Origin: an uncultured Actinomycetes bacterium
Lineage (GTDB): Bacteria; Actinomycetota; Acidimicrobiia; Acidimicrobiales; Ilumatobacteraceae
NCBI GenBank assembly: GCA_937927625.1
Contig: CALBSD010000090.1
Coordinates: 1-60,884, forward strand
Direction of reading: 5' to 3'
DNA length: 60,884 nt
A model generated the notes under the pieces. It made no database searches and was not told where the DNA came from. It saw only the letters and a list, made by a program, of their open reading frames with translations. Shown here piece by piece: positions 25,245 through 34,079 of the stretch. How positions within the stretch are numbered: the stretch's first letter is position 1; every line of letters begins with the position of its first letter. Both the position numbers and the translations under genes were made by a program.

Positions 25245-27494
25245 CTAGCGTGCAGCCTGAATTGCATTCCACACATTGATGGATGTGCAGGGCATGTCAA
25301 TGTGTGTGACACCGAGATGACTCACGGCATCAACAACTGCGTTGTGTACTGCTGGTGTTGCTCCGATTGTTCCGGCCTCACCAATTCCCTTTGCACCCAG
25401 CGGGTTGCGAGGTGTTGGTGTTTCCATTGACACACGTTCAAAACTTGGAAGTTCCGCAGCAGAGATAAAACCGTAGTCAGCAAGGTTTGACGTGATGGGG
25501 TTGCCATCTTCGTCGTACGCAACTGTTTCAAGAAGTGCTTGTGCAACACCTTGTGCGATTCCACCATGCACCTGACCATCAACGATGAGCGGGTTGATGA
25601 TGGTGCCGGCATCGTCACATGCAATGTGGCGAATCACGCCCACCATGCCTGTTTCAATATCGACTTCAACAACACAGACATGTGTGCCGAATGGGAATGT
25701 TGCACCTTCTGGGACGTAATCCACTTCAGCTTCCAACGGTGCATCAATGCCCACCATCAGTTCGGACCACGTGCGCGCTGGTGCGGGCGAACCTGCAACA
25801 TGGAATGCACCACGAACGGTGTCAATCACGATGTCTTCTAATGCGGCTTCCAACAAGTCTGCTGCGCGCTGACGAGCCTTTTCCAGAACTGCATCAGTTG
25901 CAAGCTTGACGGCACTGCCCCCCACTTGCAGGGAACGCGAACCACCGGTACCGCCACCACGAACAACATCATCAGTGTCACCAAAGTGGAACTCAATACG
26001 ATCGAATGGAATGCCCGTTGCATCCGACACCAACATTGCCCACGCCGTGTGGTGGCCCTGACCGTGTGATGAAGAACCGGTACGAATAATCGCGCCGCCA
26101 TCGGCTTTGATTTCTACGGAGCCATAATCGCCTGAACCCATGGGGTTTGTGGTTTCTACATACGACGCAAGACCAATGCCCAACTGCAGCGTATCATTCG
26201 CGGCGCGACGACGTGCTTGTTCTGCACGAAGGTCGGCATAGCCAGCAGCTTCCAACGCTTTATCGAGTGCTGCTTCATATTCACCGGAGTCATACTTCGC
26301 ACCCATTGCAGTTACTAACGGGAATGCTGATGGCTGCAAGTAGTTGCGACGACGCACCTCTGCAGAGTCCTTACCAATGACGCGTGCGAACTCATCAATC
26401 GTGCGTTCGATTGCAGCAGTTGCTTCTGGGCGACCAGCACCGCGATATGCAACGGTCGGTGTTGTATTCGTGACAACTGAGTGCGATTCGAACTGCACCT
26501 TTGCAATGTCGTACACGCCGCCCGCCATGAGACGAGTCATGTACGGAAGAACTGCTCCAGCCTTTGCGTATGCACCTGCATCCTGCAAAAGGTCAAGACG
26601 GTACGCGGTGATGCGACCATCTTTCGTGCCACCCATACGTGTGCGCTGACGTTGTGCACGGCCATGACCCATCGACAACATGTTCTCGGTACGACTCTCT
26701 GTCCAACGAACAGGGACGCCCAACTTCAATGCAGCCCAGCCAACGATGATTTCTTCTGCGTATACGCCAGACTTTGCGCCGAATCCACCGCCGACGTCTG
26801 GGGTGATGACACGCACTTGATCCTTTTCAAGACCCAAGGTGTCAGCAAGGCCATCACGAGCACCATGTGCACCTTGGCTGCATGCCCACTGTGTGAGGCG
26901 TGTGCCGTCCCATTGCGAAGCACATGAGCGCACTTCCATCGGTGCAGGCGCAACACGCTGGTTCTCAATGGTGAGATCAACAACAACATCACAATCAGCA
27001 AAGATGTCGCCTTCTTCACGGGCAGCAAATGTGAGAACAACATTGCTTCCTGCTTCAGGGTGCAACAACACATCGCCCTTAAAGGACTCGTCCATATCAA
27101 GAACTACGGGAAGTGGTTCGTAGTCGACAATCACTGTTTCAGCAGCGTCGATACCAAGCGTCTTTTCAGTGCTGACAACAACCGCAACGATGTCTCCTAC
27201 GAAACGAACCGTGTCTTTTGCAACGTATGGAAATGTGATGCCCGCATTCATCATGGGGTTCGCAGGCGGCGCTGGATTCAGATTCACATCGTCGGCTGTC
27301 CAGACATGCAAGATGCCAGGCATGGAGCGTGCTTCATCAGCATCAATTGACAACAGCTGTGCATGTGCCATTGAAGAACGCACGAAAGTGAGATGCACTG
27401 CACCTGGCAACTGCAAGTTGGCGATATAAGTGCCCTCGCCCTTTAGGAAGCGTGGATCTTCGACGCGAACAACGCGTGTACCCAAGATGCTCAT
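25245..27494 (-). CDS. Form II CoxL-like molybdopterin subunit (xanthine dehydrogenase family)
   Basis: Large subunit of a molybdenum hydroxylase, 749 residues. The molybdopterin-binding VGGGFGAK is at 234-241 and the active-site loop is AYRGAGR (349-355), the signature of form II CoxL, not the AYxCSFR of true CO dehydrogenase. The C-terminal GAKGIGEAGTIG carries the catalytic Glu. The ATG at 27494 has GGAGG nine bases upstream and overlaps the preceding SDR stop by 4 bp. No medium (FAD) or small (2Fe-2S) subunit genes are adjacent, which is odd because this subunit cannot pass electrons alone. The substrate is unknown, possibly an aldehyde or an aromatic ring. Confidence 0.9.
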   Translation of the reverse strand: MSILGTRVVRVEDPRFLKGEGTYIANLQLPGAVHLTFVRSSMAHAQLLSIDADEARSMPGILHVWTADDVNLNPAPPANPMMNAGITFPYVAKDTVRFVGDIVAVVVSTEKTLGIDAAETVIVDYEPLPVVLDMDESFKGDVLLHPEAGSNVVLTFAAREEGDIFADCDVVVDLTIENQRVAPAPMEVRSCASQWDGTRLTQWACSQGAHGARDGLADTLGLEKDQVRVITPDVGGGFGAKSGVYAEEIIVGWAALKLGVPVRWTESRTENMLSMGHGRAQRQRTRMGGTKDGRITAYRLDLLQDAGAYAKAGAVLPYMTRLMAGGVYDIAKVQFESHSVVTNTTPTVAYRGAGRPEATAAIERTIDEFARVIGKDSAEVRRRNYLQPSAFPLVTAMGAKYDSGEYEAALDKALEAAGYADLRAEQARRRAANDTLQLGIGLASYVETTNPMGSGDYGSVEIKADGGAIIRTGSSSHGQGHHTAWAMLVSDATGIPFDRIEFHFGDTDDVVRGGGTGGSRSLQVGGSAVKLATDAVLEKARQRAADLLEAALEDIVIDTVRGAFHVAGSPAPARTWSELMVGIDAPLEAEVDYVPEGATFPFGTHVCVVEVDIETGMVGVIRHIACDDAGTIINPLIVDGQVHGGIAQGVAQALLETVAYDEDGNPITSNLADYGFISAAELPSFERVSMETPTPRNPLGAKGIGEAGTIGATPAVHNAVVDAVSHLGVTHIDMPCTSINVWNAIQAAR

Positions 27495-28249
27495 GCTGAC
27501 CAACCTCCGTCGACTACGAACTCTGAGCCCGTGGAATATGCACTGTCATCGCTTCCGAGATACAACGCAAGACGAGCGACATGAATGGGTTCTGCTTCAT
27601 AACCAAGCGGGATACGTGTGCGCACCATTTCACGTACGCCTTCACCGGCCGCATCAAATGTCTGCAACATTGGCGTGTCGATGATGCCGGGGTGAATCGA
27701 GTTCACACGGATGCCGAATGGTGCGAGTTCTTTTGCAACACCCTTTGTCATGCCGCGCACAGCCCACTTACTTGCTCCGTATGCAACGAAGCCAGGTGTG
27801 CCATCAAGACCAGCAACAGACGAGATGTTGATGATGCTGCCCTTTTGACGCTGCACCATATGGGGCGCAAGGGTTTTCATTCCGAGGAACACTCCCGTGA
27901 CGTTGATATCCATCGTGCGTTCGAATGCCTTCAACTCGGTGTCCATGATGGAACCACGTTCGAAGATGCCGGCGTTATTCACGAGAATGTCAATCTGACC
28001 GAAGGCCTTGAGCGACTCTTCAAGCACAACAGCCCAATCGGCCTCGCTTGTCACGTCATGATGCAAGAAGATGCACTTCGAACCATCGGGAGACAGTCGC
28101 TTGGCTGTCTCATTGCCGACTTCATCAAGAATGTCGGTGATGACGACGCGTGCACCCTCATCGATGAAGAGCTGAGCTTCCGATGCGCCCATTCCACGAG
28201 CACCGCCCGTAATAAGTGCGACTTTGCCTTCGAGACGTGATTTTCCCAT
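27491..28249 (-). CDS. Short-chain dehydrogenase/reductase
   Basis: An NAD(P)-dependent SDR of 252 residues. The dinucleotide motif is TGGARGMG (14-21), followed by NNAG, SSVAGLDGTPGFVAYGASK (catalytic Ser, Tyr, Lys) and the C-terminal FVVDGGWSA. The Asp following the second beta strand (VVITDI) suggests NAD preference. It resembles 3-alpha/20-beta-hydroxysteroid dehydrogenases, but the substrate is unproven. Its stop overlaps the start of the form II CoxL gene, suggesting sequential alcohol and aldehyde or ketone oxidation. Confidence 0.92.
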   Translation of the reverse strand: MGKSRLEGKVALITGGARGMGASEAQLFIDEGARVVITDILDEVGNETAKRLSPDGSKCIFLHHDVTSEADWAVVLEESLKAFGQIDILVNNAGIFERGSIMDTELKAFERTMDINVTGVFLGMKTLAPHMVQRQKGSIINISSVAGLDGTPGFVAYGASKWAVRGMTKGVAKELAPFGIRVNSIHPGIIDTPMLQTFDAAGEGVREMVRTRIPLGYEAEPIHVARLALYLGSDDSAYSTGSEFVVDGGWSA

Positions 28250-28271
28250 GCAGAAGTTCTACTCCATGGGG

Positions 28272-29078
28272 TTAGTGCTGGACTACCCCAGCTTTGTCCT
28301 CGGCACGTACTTGACGCAGTAGACGGACAGCGACAACGACAAGCAGGGTTGCAAACAGCGTGTTCGAGACCGAATCGGACATCTTGTCGGAGATCCATCC
28401 ACCCGCGTAGGCCGACAGAATGCCACCCAGCCCAAGAATCGCTGCCGATTTCAGATCAGCGTTCTTCTTTGCCCGATTGCGCCATGTACCCATTAAAGAG
28501 GTGGGGATGATGACAGCAAGCGACGTTCCCTTGGCGACAGTCGCTGGCATATGTAACAACATCATCATTGCGGGCACCATGACAACACCGCCGCCGACTC
28601 CGAGAAGTCCGGCAAGAATTCCCGTCGCAAGTCCGATGCCGATGAGCGCAGCAATCATGCCGATGGAGAGAACTCCGCGCACTCCTGAATCGAGAGGCAG
28701 GAACAAACGAATAGCTGTGACTGCGAGCAAACCGGAGAAGGCAATCGCCAGTGTGCGATGTGGCAGAACTTCGAGAAGACGAGTTCCGATGAGCGCTCCA
28801 GCAAGTGCACCCGCAGCCAGACATGCAGCGACACGCCAATCGACATTGTCGTGCATCCAATATGACACCAACGATGACGCCGAAATAGGAAGGACAGCTG
28901 CAAGTGATGTTCCGTGCGCCATCCTTTGATCCAACTTGACCACCAACACAAGGCCGGGCACCAGCAAAATGCCACCCCCGACGCCAAACATTCCCGAGAG
29001 AAACCCCGCGCCAATACCGACGAGGAGTATCGCCAGAAAATTTCTCTGAGCGTGTTGAGGTACTTGCTGTTCAGCCAT
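28272..29078 (-). CDS. TSUP-family anion exporter (TauE/SafE)
   Basis: A membrane protein of 268 residues with the two-fold TSUP repeat: VGIGAGFLSGMFGVGGGILLVPGLVLV in the N-half and GLATGILAGLLGVGGGVVMVPAMMMLL in the C-half. Family members move sulfite, sulfonates or other C2/sulfur anions out of the cell. I use the ATG at 29078; TTG codons at 29087 and 29108 are alternatives but lie in the short divergent region before the lipoprotein gene. It lies 22 bp upstream of the SDR on the same strand. Confidence 0.88.
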   Translation of the reverse strand: MAEQQVPQHAQRNFLAILLVGIGAGFLSGMFGVGGGILLVPGLVLVVKLDQRMAHGTSLAAVLPISASSLVSYWMHDNVDWRVAACLAAGALAGALIGTRLLEVLPHRTLAIAFSGLLAVTAIRLFLPLDSGVRGVLSIGMIAALIGIGLATGILAGLLGVGGGVVMVPAMMMLLHMPATVAKGTSLAVIIPTSLMGTWRNRAKKNADLKSAAILGLGGILSAYAGGWISDKMSDSVSNTLFATLLVVVAVRLLRQVRAEDKAGVVQH

Positions 29079-29126
29079 TGCGTGCAATGCTCCCACAATG
29101 CGCGTCAATTTCGTATCGTTCAGGGA

Positions 29127-30773
29127 ATGCGCAGGTCTTGGTTGACTTCATTAGCTCTTGTCGCCATAGCGACACTGGGCGCATGTGGGAGTGCTTCAAA
29201 GGCGACGCAACCAACACCTTCTGATACCAGCGCCATCGTGAAGGAATTGCTGACTCATTGCACCAATCTTGCAGTGCCAAAGTTGGGTCCGGGCACATTA
29301 TGTGTTGATAAAGACTTTCGTTGGTCAACAGATGACTTTTCATTCCCCAACTGGGGTAGTTCTTCATCGGCAGAAGGAAACGTCACGGCACAGACTTTGG
29401 TCCGACTCTTTGGCCACGATGCCGTCTGTGTTGCAGGCGAAGCATCGCAGTGTGTTCTTCGTCCATCTGCAATTCAGAAGCTTGAAGAGTGGAACACTGC
29501 GTTGAACGGCGGACGTTGCGAGGGACTTGCCACCTTAAGTACTCGTTTACGACTTGGATTGGATTCGCTCAAGACGTATGAACCAGATGCGCGCAATACG
29601 GCCGACCTCTCCTCTTCCAATCCAGCACTCAATGAATCAATAGTTCATTGGTGGTCAACTCAATTCCTTGACGAAGTCAGTAATCGTGCCGCAAGCACTC
29701 GACAACGAACTCCTCTGCAACTTGTCGGCGATCTATTCTTCAGCCTGACCAATGACTTGGGTGACACCGTTGGCATGTACCAAGGCACATCAGGGCACTC
29801 AGTCACTCCATTTGCAATTACACATCGCGATGACAATTTCATTATTCACGTGTACGACAACAACCACCCCGGTCAACGCTTCGAAATCTTTGTCAATGAA
29901 AAGACCAATACTTGGCAATACCCACACGCATTTCATGACATTGCAGGAAAGCCCGTTACGTGGAAGGGCGGAACAGGCTCACTTGAGCTGACTCCGATGT
30001 CAGCACGCAGCGGTCCTTTCCGCTGCCCCTTTTGCACGACGTCTCTTTCTCACTCTCCGAATGTTCTCACCATCGCATCGCGTGATGTCTCTGCCGCCGG
30101 CTTTGTTGAGGTCAGTACGAAGAAAGGAACGCTTCGCGCAACACCATCGGGAATCTCCAACTCCATTGAAGGTGTCACCTATTCAGTGGGCAAAGGAAGC
30201 ACCGGTGGCCTGATGACGGTTTCTATCCCCTCTTCCATCAAAAAATTCGATGTACATATCAACCGCGCTTCTCAGAACCTTCCAGCCGCAGATGTCGTTG
30301 TCAGTCTTCATCGCCCCGACGGCGCATCACTGCAAGTCAGTGGCGACCTTGCCCACGATGTCATTGACGGCTCTCATCAATCGCATGCATTGATCGCCGT
30401 GAACAACGAAGGCACCTTCATCTCTGCACCAAAAGAGAACATTGCTCAACTCAGCCTCGGTGCAGGGTCACGCATCAGCCGGCGCACATTGAATGCCGGT
30501 GAATCAATGACCGTGCGATCGATTTCTGGAAACAGCATTGAAGTTTCGCTCAAAGGCGCGAACGGTGGCACAACACCGTTTGCAAAAATCCCGCTATTGA
30601 AGAACAGCACGACGATTGAGTTGACACTTTCCATCAACGAGAAAGGCAAATTGACCTTTCTCCCTTCGCGAGTGGAACCAGTACGAATTGCTCCTTCCGA
30701 TTCATCAGGTAAGGCTCGCCAAACAACGACGACAACGTCAGTTCCCAGCATTGAAATTTCGGAACCTGACTAG
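29127..30773 (+). CDS. Secreted lipoprotein, putative papain-like cysteine peptidase fold
   Basis: A 548-residue lipoprotein with lipobox LGAC (Cys20). After a tether, residues about 35-260 contain NGGRCEGLA (Cys131), SGHSVTPFAI (His224) and HVYDNNHPGQ (Asp244, Asn245, Asn246) in Cys-His-Asn/Asp order, as in papain-fold or C39-like proteins. The HVYDNNHPG...TWQYPHAF stretch recurs in my memory of uncharacterised secreted bacterial proteins, but I cannot name the family. A CPFC pair lies near residue 300, beta-rich repeats fill about 320-520, and the end is Thr-rich. A frame opening at 28914 is antisense to the TSUP gene and is rejected. Peptidase activity is inference. Confidence 0.75.
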   Translation: MRRSWLTSLALVAIATLGACGSASKATQPTPSDTSAIVKELLTHCTNLAVPKLGPGTLCVDKDFRWSTDDFSFPNWGSSSSAEGNVTAQTLVRLFGHDAVCVAGEASQCVLRPSAIQKLEEWNTALNGGRCEGLATLSTRLRLGLDSLKTYEPDARNTADLSSSNPALNESIVHWWSTQFLDEVSNRAASTRQRTPLQLVGDLFFSLTNDLGDTVGMYQGTSGHSVTPFAITHRDDNFIIHVYDNNHPGQRFEIFVNEKTNTWQYPHAFHDIAGKPVTWKGGTGSLELTPMSARSGPFRCPFCTTSLSHSPNVLTIASRDVSAAGFVEVSTKKGTLRATPSGISNSIEGVTYSVGKGSTGGLMTVSIPSSIKKFDVHINRASQNLPAADVVVSLHRPDGASLQVSGDLAHDVIDGSHQSHALIAVNNEGTFISAPKENIAQLSLGAGSRISRRTLNAGESMTVRSISGNSIEVSLKGANGGTTPFAKIPLLKNSTTIELTLSINEKGKLTFLPSRVEPVRIAPSDSSGKARQTTTTTSVPSIEISEPD

Positions 30774-30794
30774 TGCGGCAGGTAGTTTCAATGC

Positions 30795-31667
30795 ATCGAA
30801 ACAAAGATTGTTCTCTTCTATAAATTCACACCGCTAGCCGATCCAATTGCGATCCGGCTCTGGCAGCGCTCGCTCTGCGAGAGGTTGAATCTCAAGGGTC
30901 GCATCATCATTTCAAAGCACGGAATTAACGGCACTGTTGGTGGAGATTTAAAGAACATCAAGTTGTATGTGCGAGAGACACGCGAGTTTGCAGCTTTCAA
31001 AGACATCGATTTCAAGTGGTCCGACGGACTCGGTGATGATTTCCCTCGCCTCAGCGTTCGCGTGCGAGAAGAGATTGTTACCTTCGGCGTCCCTGAAGAG
31101 ATTCAAGTAGACGAAAACGGAATCATCGGCGGCGGACAACATCTCAAGCCAAACGAGGTCAACGCTCTTGTTGCAGAACGTGGCGATGATGTTGTTTTCT
31201 TCGACGGCCGCAATGCATTTGAATCGCGCATCGGCCGATTCAAGGACGCAATTGTTCCCGACACAAAAACAACACCAGATTTTGTACGAGAACTCGAGAG
31301 TGGCAAATACGACCACCTCAAGGACAAGCCCATCATCTCGTACTGCACCGGTGGTATCCGTTGCGAAATTCTCTCCGTCATTATGAAGAACCGCGGCTTC
31401 AAAGAGGTGTACCAAATTGAAGGCGGGATTGTTCGATACGCAGAGCAATTCCGCGACAAGGGTCTATGGGAAGGGTCGTTATACGTCTTCGACAAGCGCC
31501 TCAAACTTGAGTACGGAAAAGCAGAGACCTTGTTGGGTTCGTGCGATTACTGCAATGAGCCAACGAATGATTTCTATAACTGTCGCAATCTTGCATGTCG
31601 CACACGCATTCTGGTGTGCGACAACTGCACTACAGAAGACGAGCCTCAGTGTGCGGATTGCCGCTAG
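30795..31667 (+). CDS. trhO: tRNA uridine(34) hydroxylase TrhO (YceA), start codon unusual
   Basis: TrhO hydroxylates wobble uridine 34 using O2. The rhodanese domain has SYCTGGIRCE (Cys184 and Cys190 in this numbering), and a Cys-rich tail (CDYC...CRNLACRTR...CDNC...CADC) binds zinc. The ferredoxin-like N-terminal domain is encoded in full: KIVLFYKFTPLADPIAIRLW begins right after a TAG at 30783, with no ATG, GTG or TTG in frame before it. The first usual initiator is TTG at 30885, which would delete 30 conserved residues. I therefore place the start at ATC 30795 (ATT 30807 is the alternative). An ATG at 30791 is in the wrong frame, so a 1-nt sequence error is also possible. Confidence 0.85.
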   Translation: METKIVLFYKFTPLADPIAIRLWQRSLCERLNLKGRIIISKHGINGTVGGDLKNIKLYVRETREFAAFKDIDFKWSDGLGDDFPRLSVRVREEIVTFGVPEEIQVDENGIIGGGQHLKPNEVNALVAERGDDVVFFDGRNAFESRIGRFKDAIVPDTKTTPDFVRELESGKYDHLKDKPIISYCTGGIRCEILSVIMKNRGFKEVYQIEGGIVRYAEQFRDKGLWEGSLYVFDKRLKLEYGKAETLLGSCDYCNEPTNDFYNCRNLACRTRILVCDNCTTEDEPQCADCR

Positions 31668-31689
31668 CGCGTAGCGCCAGCGAAATTAG

Positions 31690-32601
31690 TTAACGAAACT
31701 GCGAAGCAACTTCGTTCCAGAAGATGCCATACTTTTCCAAACGCTCTTCTGGTGTTGCACCCATGGTGAAGTCCGGAACACAGATTTCATCGAATCCGAG
31801 TGCCTTGTATTCAGCTACGGCATCAACAATTTGCGATGGCGTTCCCACCACTGCACGATCAGCAGGCACATGTGCCTTCAACTTCTCAGCAGCATCTTCG
31901 GTTGGTGTGATGAAGAACAACGGTTGCACTGATGTACGAACGGTTGCTGGGTCGCGACCTTCCTTCTCACATGCCTCGCGCAACTTCTTGATGACTCCGC
32001 CTGCAACTTCAGGTGTTCCCCAGGTGTTCCACTCTTGAGCGAAACGCGCAGTGAGGCGCAACATGCGGGTACCACCGGTGCCCACCAAAATGGGCAGTGG
32101 TGATTGCACAGGCTTTGGCTCGCACGGTGCGTTAGTAATCGTGAAGTGCTCACCCTTGAACGTGGTGCGCTCTTGGCTGAGCATGCTGCTCACAATTTCA
32201 ATTGCTTCGGCGAATCGATCAACTCGCGGCTTGGCATCGAACAGTTCAATTCCGAACGCTTTGTGTTCGTTGATTTGCCAACCGGCACCCATACCCAATA
32301 CGAAGCGACCATTGCTGATCTGATCAATCGTTGCGGCACGGTTTGCAATCAGTGCTGGATGGTTCACCGTTGTCGGTGTCACCAGCGAGCCGAGACGCAA
32401 ACGCGATGTGGTGGCCGCAAGCGCAGACAACACACTGAAGCACTCGTTGAAGTTTCCACCGATGGGTTCACCATCGGGAGTATTCGGCATGTAGTGGTCG
32501 GCATACCAGAAGCCATCCCAACCCATGTTCTCGACCTCTGCGACGAAGTCACGAACTTCAATCCAAGGATGTGCGCTGTTTGCCCAAGCGGAGAAATACA
32601 T
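31690..32601 (-). CDS. LLM-class F420-dependent oxidoreductase
   Basis: A luciferase-like (beta/alpha)8 protein of 303 residues. GWDGFWYADHYMPN, SALAATTSRLRLGSLVTPTTVNHPALIANRAATIDQISNGRFVLGMGAGW and PLPILVGTGGTRMLRLTARFAQEWN are standard for actinobacterial F420-dependent members, and VVGTPSQIVDAVAEYKALGFDEICV is the usual tail. It follows the acyl-CoA dehydrogenase by 12 bp, so it is probably part of the same operon and may act on a related lipid or ketone intermediate. The substrate is unknown. Confidence 0.9.
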   Translation of the reverse strand: MYFSAWANSAHPWIEVRDFVAEVENMGWDGFWYADHYMPNTPDGEPIGGNFNECFSVLSALAATTSRLRLGSLVTPTTVNHPALIANRAATIDQISNGRFVLGMGAGWQINEHKAFGIELFDAKPRVDRFAEAIEIVSSMLSQERTTFKGEHFTITNAPCEPKPVQSPLPILVGTGGTRMLRLTARFAQEWNTWGTPEVAGGVIKKLREACEKEGRDPATVRTSVQPLFFITPTEDAAEKLKAHVPADRAVVGTPSQIVDAVAEYKALGFDEICVPDFTMGATPEERLEKYGIFWNEVASQFR

Positions 32602-32613
32602 GTTGAACTCGAA

Positions 32614-33933
32614 TCAGCTTGGTCCGCTGAACATACCGCGGTATGCCGTTGGCTTTGGAGGAGTGGATTCGCCTTCGTAACGAGTTGTCTCTGCGCGAGC
32701 AACAACGCCCCAGTGCACTTCGTCAGGGCCATCAGCAAGACGCAAGGTGCGCTGGCTGGCGTACATGCGTGCAAGTGGTGTCCATTGCGAAACGCCGGTG
32801 GCGCCGTGCATCTGAATTGCATCGTCAATGATTTGGCAGACGCGGATGGGCACCATTGCCTTAATTGCGCTGACCCAAACACGTGCTTCGGCGTTACCCA
32901 AAGTGTCCATCGCCTTTGCAGCACGCAACACCATGAGGCGACATGCTTCGATTTCAATACGTGCCTTTGCAATGACTTCTGGGTTCTTACCCAAACGTGC
33001 AATCGGACGACCAAATGCTTCACGCGTGAGTCCACGACGAACCATCAACTCAAGCGCACGTTCTGCAGCACCAATGGAGCGCATGCAGTGGTGAATACGA
33101 CCAGGTCCGAGACGAACCTGAGAAATCTCAAAGCCGCGACCTTCCCCGAGAAGAAGGTTGTCCTTCGGTACGCGCACATTGTTGAAACGCAGGTGCATAT
33201 GACCGTGTGGCGCATCGTCTTCGCCGAAGACTTCCATTGGACCAACAATCTCAACACCCGGGGTGTCCATTGGAACAAGAATTTGTGAGTGCTTGCGACT
33301 TGGTGGACCATCAGGGCTGGTGAGCAACATGACAATCATGATCTTGCAACGTGGGTCGCCTGCGCCAGAGATGTAGTACTTCTCGCCGTTAATCACCCAT
33401 TCGTCACCATCAAGTTGTGCCAGACACGCGATGTTCTTCGCGTCGGATGAAGCAACGTCTGGTTCTGTCATTGCGTATGCCGACCGAATTTCGCCCTTCA
33501 ACAAAGGCTCCAGCCACTTGGCCTTCTGTTCTGGCGTGCCAACACGCTCGAGCACTTCCATATTGCCGGTGTCAGGCGCCGCACAATTCATGCTCTCTGA
33601 TGCAAGTGGGCTCTTGCCCAACTCCACCGCGATGTATGCGTAGTCAAGGTTGGACAGGCCCTCACCTGTCGCAGCATCTGGAAGGAAGAAGTTCCAGAGG
33701 CCACGCTCACGTGCTTTGGCTTTGAGACCTTCAAGAATTTCCAGTTGACCTGGTGCATATGACCAACGTTCGGCGCGTCCTTCGCCCAATGCGTAGAACT
33801 GTTCGGTTGCTGGTTCGACTTCTTCGGCAATGAACTTCTTCACTGCGTTATACAACGGCTGAACCTTTTGCGACATCGCGAGGTTCAAACCCTCGTCGGT
33901 TTCCACTCCTGAATGCATTCCTGGCTTTGGCAT
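32614..33933 (-). CDS. Acyl-CoA dehydrogenase (ACAD10/11-like)
   Basis: An FAD enzyme introducing an alpha-beta double bond into an acyl-CoA, 439 residues. AYAMTEPDVASSDAKNIA, DGDEWVINGEKYYISGAGDPRCKI, GRIHHCMRSIGAAERALELMVRRGLTREAFGRPI and DDAIQMHGATGVSQWTPLARMYASQRTLRLADGPDEVH are the usual blocks; the last matches the ACAD10/11-type C-terminus. The start is the ATG at 33933 with GAGGGAG upstream; an extension to 33978 opens at a non-ATG codon and overlaps a possible -10 (TAGGGT). It is first of a two-gene unit with the LLM oxidoreductase. Confidence 0.93.
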   Translation of the reverse strand: MPKPGMHSGVETDEGLNLAMSQKVQPLYNAVKKFIAEEVEPATEQFYALGEGRAERWSYAPGQLEILEGLKAKARERGLWNFFLPDAATGEGLSNLDYAYIAVELGKSPLASESMNCAAPDTGNMEVLERVGTPEQKAKWLEPLLKGEIRSAYAMTEPDVASSDAKNIACLAQLDGDEWVINGEKYYISGAGDPRCKIMIVMLLTSPDGPPSRKHSQILVPMDTPGVEIVGPMEVFGEDDAPHGHMHLRFNNVRVPKDNLLLGEGRGFEISQVRLGPGRIHHCMRSIGAAERALELMVRRGLTREAFGRPIARLGKNPEVIAKARIEIEACRLMVLRAAKAMDTLGNAEARVWVSAIKAMVPIRVCQIIDDAIQMHGATGVSQWTPLARMYASQRTLRLADGPDEVHWGVVARAETTRYEGESTPPKPTAYRGMFSGPS

Positions 33934-33976
33934 CACGCGCTCCCTCGGGTCGTGGGGTCTCTTGGCCCCTGAGGTC

Positions 33977-34051
33977 ACCCTAGTTCTCCTCGGCTCTTCC
34001 AGCCCATGGCGGAACTTCCCCTCGGACTGCCTAGGGCTTATTGGCTAGGGT
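33977..34051. promoter_or_regulatory. Divergent promoter region with paired TAGGGT elements
   Basis: The gap between the divergent acyl-CoA dehydrogenase and alkylsulfatase genes has TAGGGT on the minus strand (33982-33977) and again on the plus strand (34046-34051), each about 30-45 bp before its start codon. They fit a TAnnnT -10 pattern. Clear -35 hexamers are not visible. Confidence 0.35.
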
Positions 34052-34079
34052 CATTTCCTCAATCCATATGGGAGGCACC

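Noticed and set aside
25245..27494. Aerobic CO dehydrogenase catalytic subunit
   Set aside because: The active-site loop is AYRGAGR (form II), not AYxCSFR, and coxM/coxS are missing, so CO oxidation should not be claimed.
28914..29126. N-terminal extension of the lipoprotein gene
   Set aside because: It overlaps the divergent TSUP gene and precedes a perfect signal peptide and lipobox starting at 29127.
32104..33288. 394-codon plus-strand frame rich in Cys and His
   Set aside because: It runs antisense through the LLM oxidoreductase and acyl-CoA dehydrogenase genes; its composition is that of a reverse-frame shadow and it has no ribosome site.
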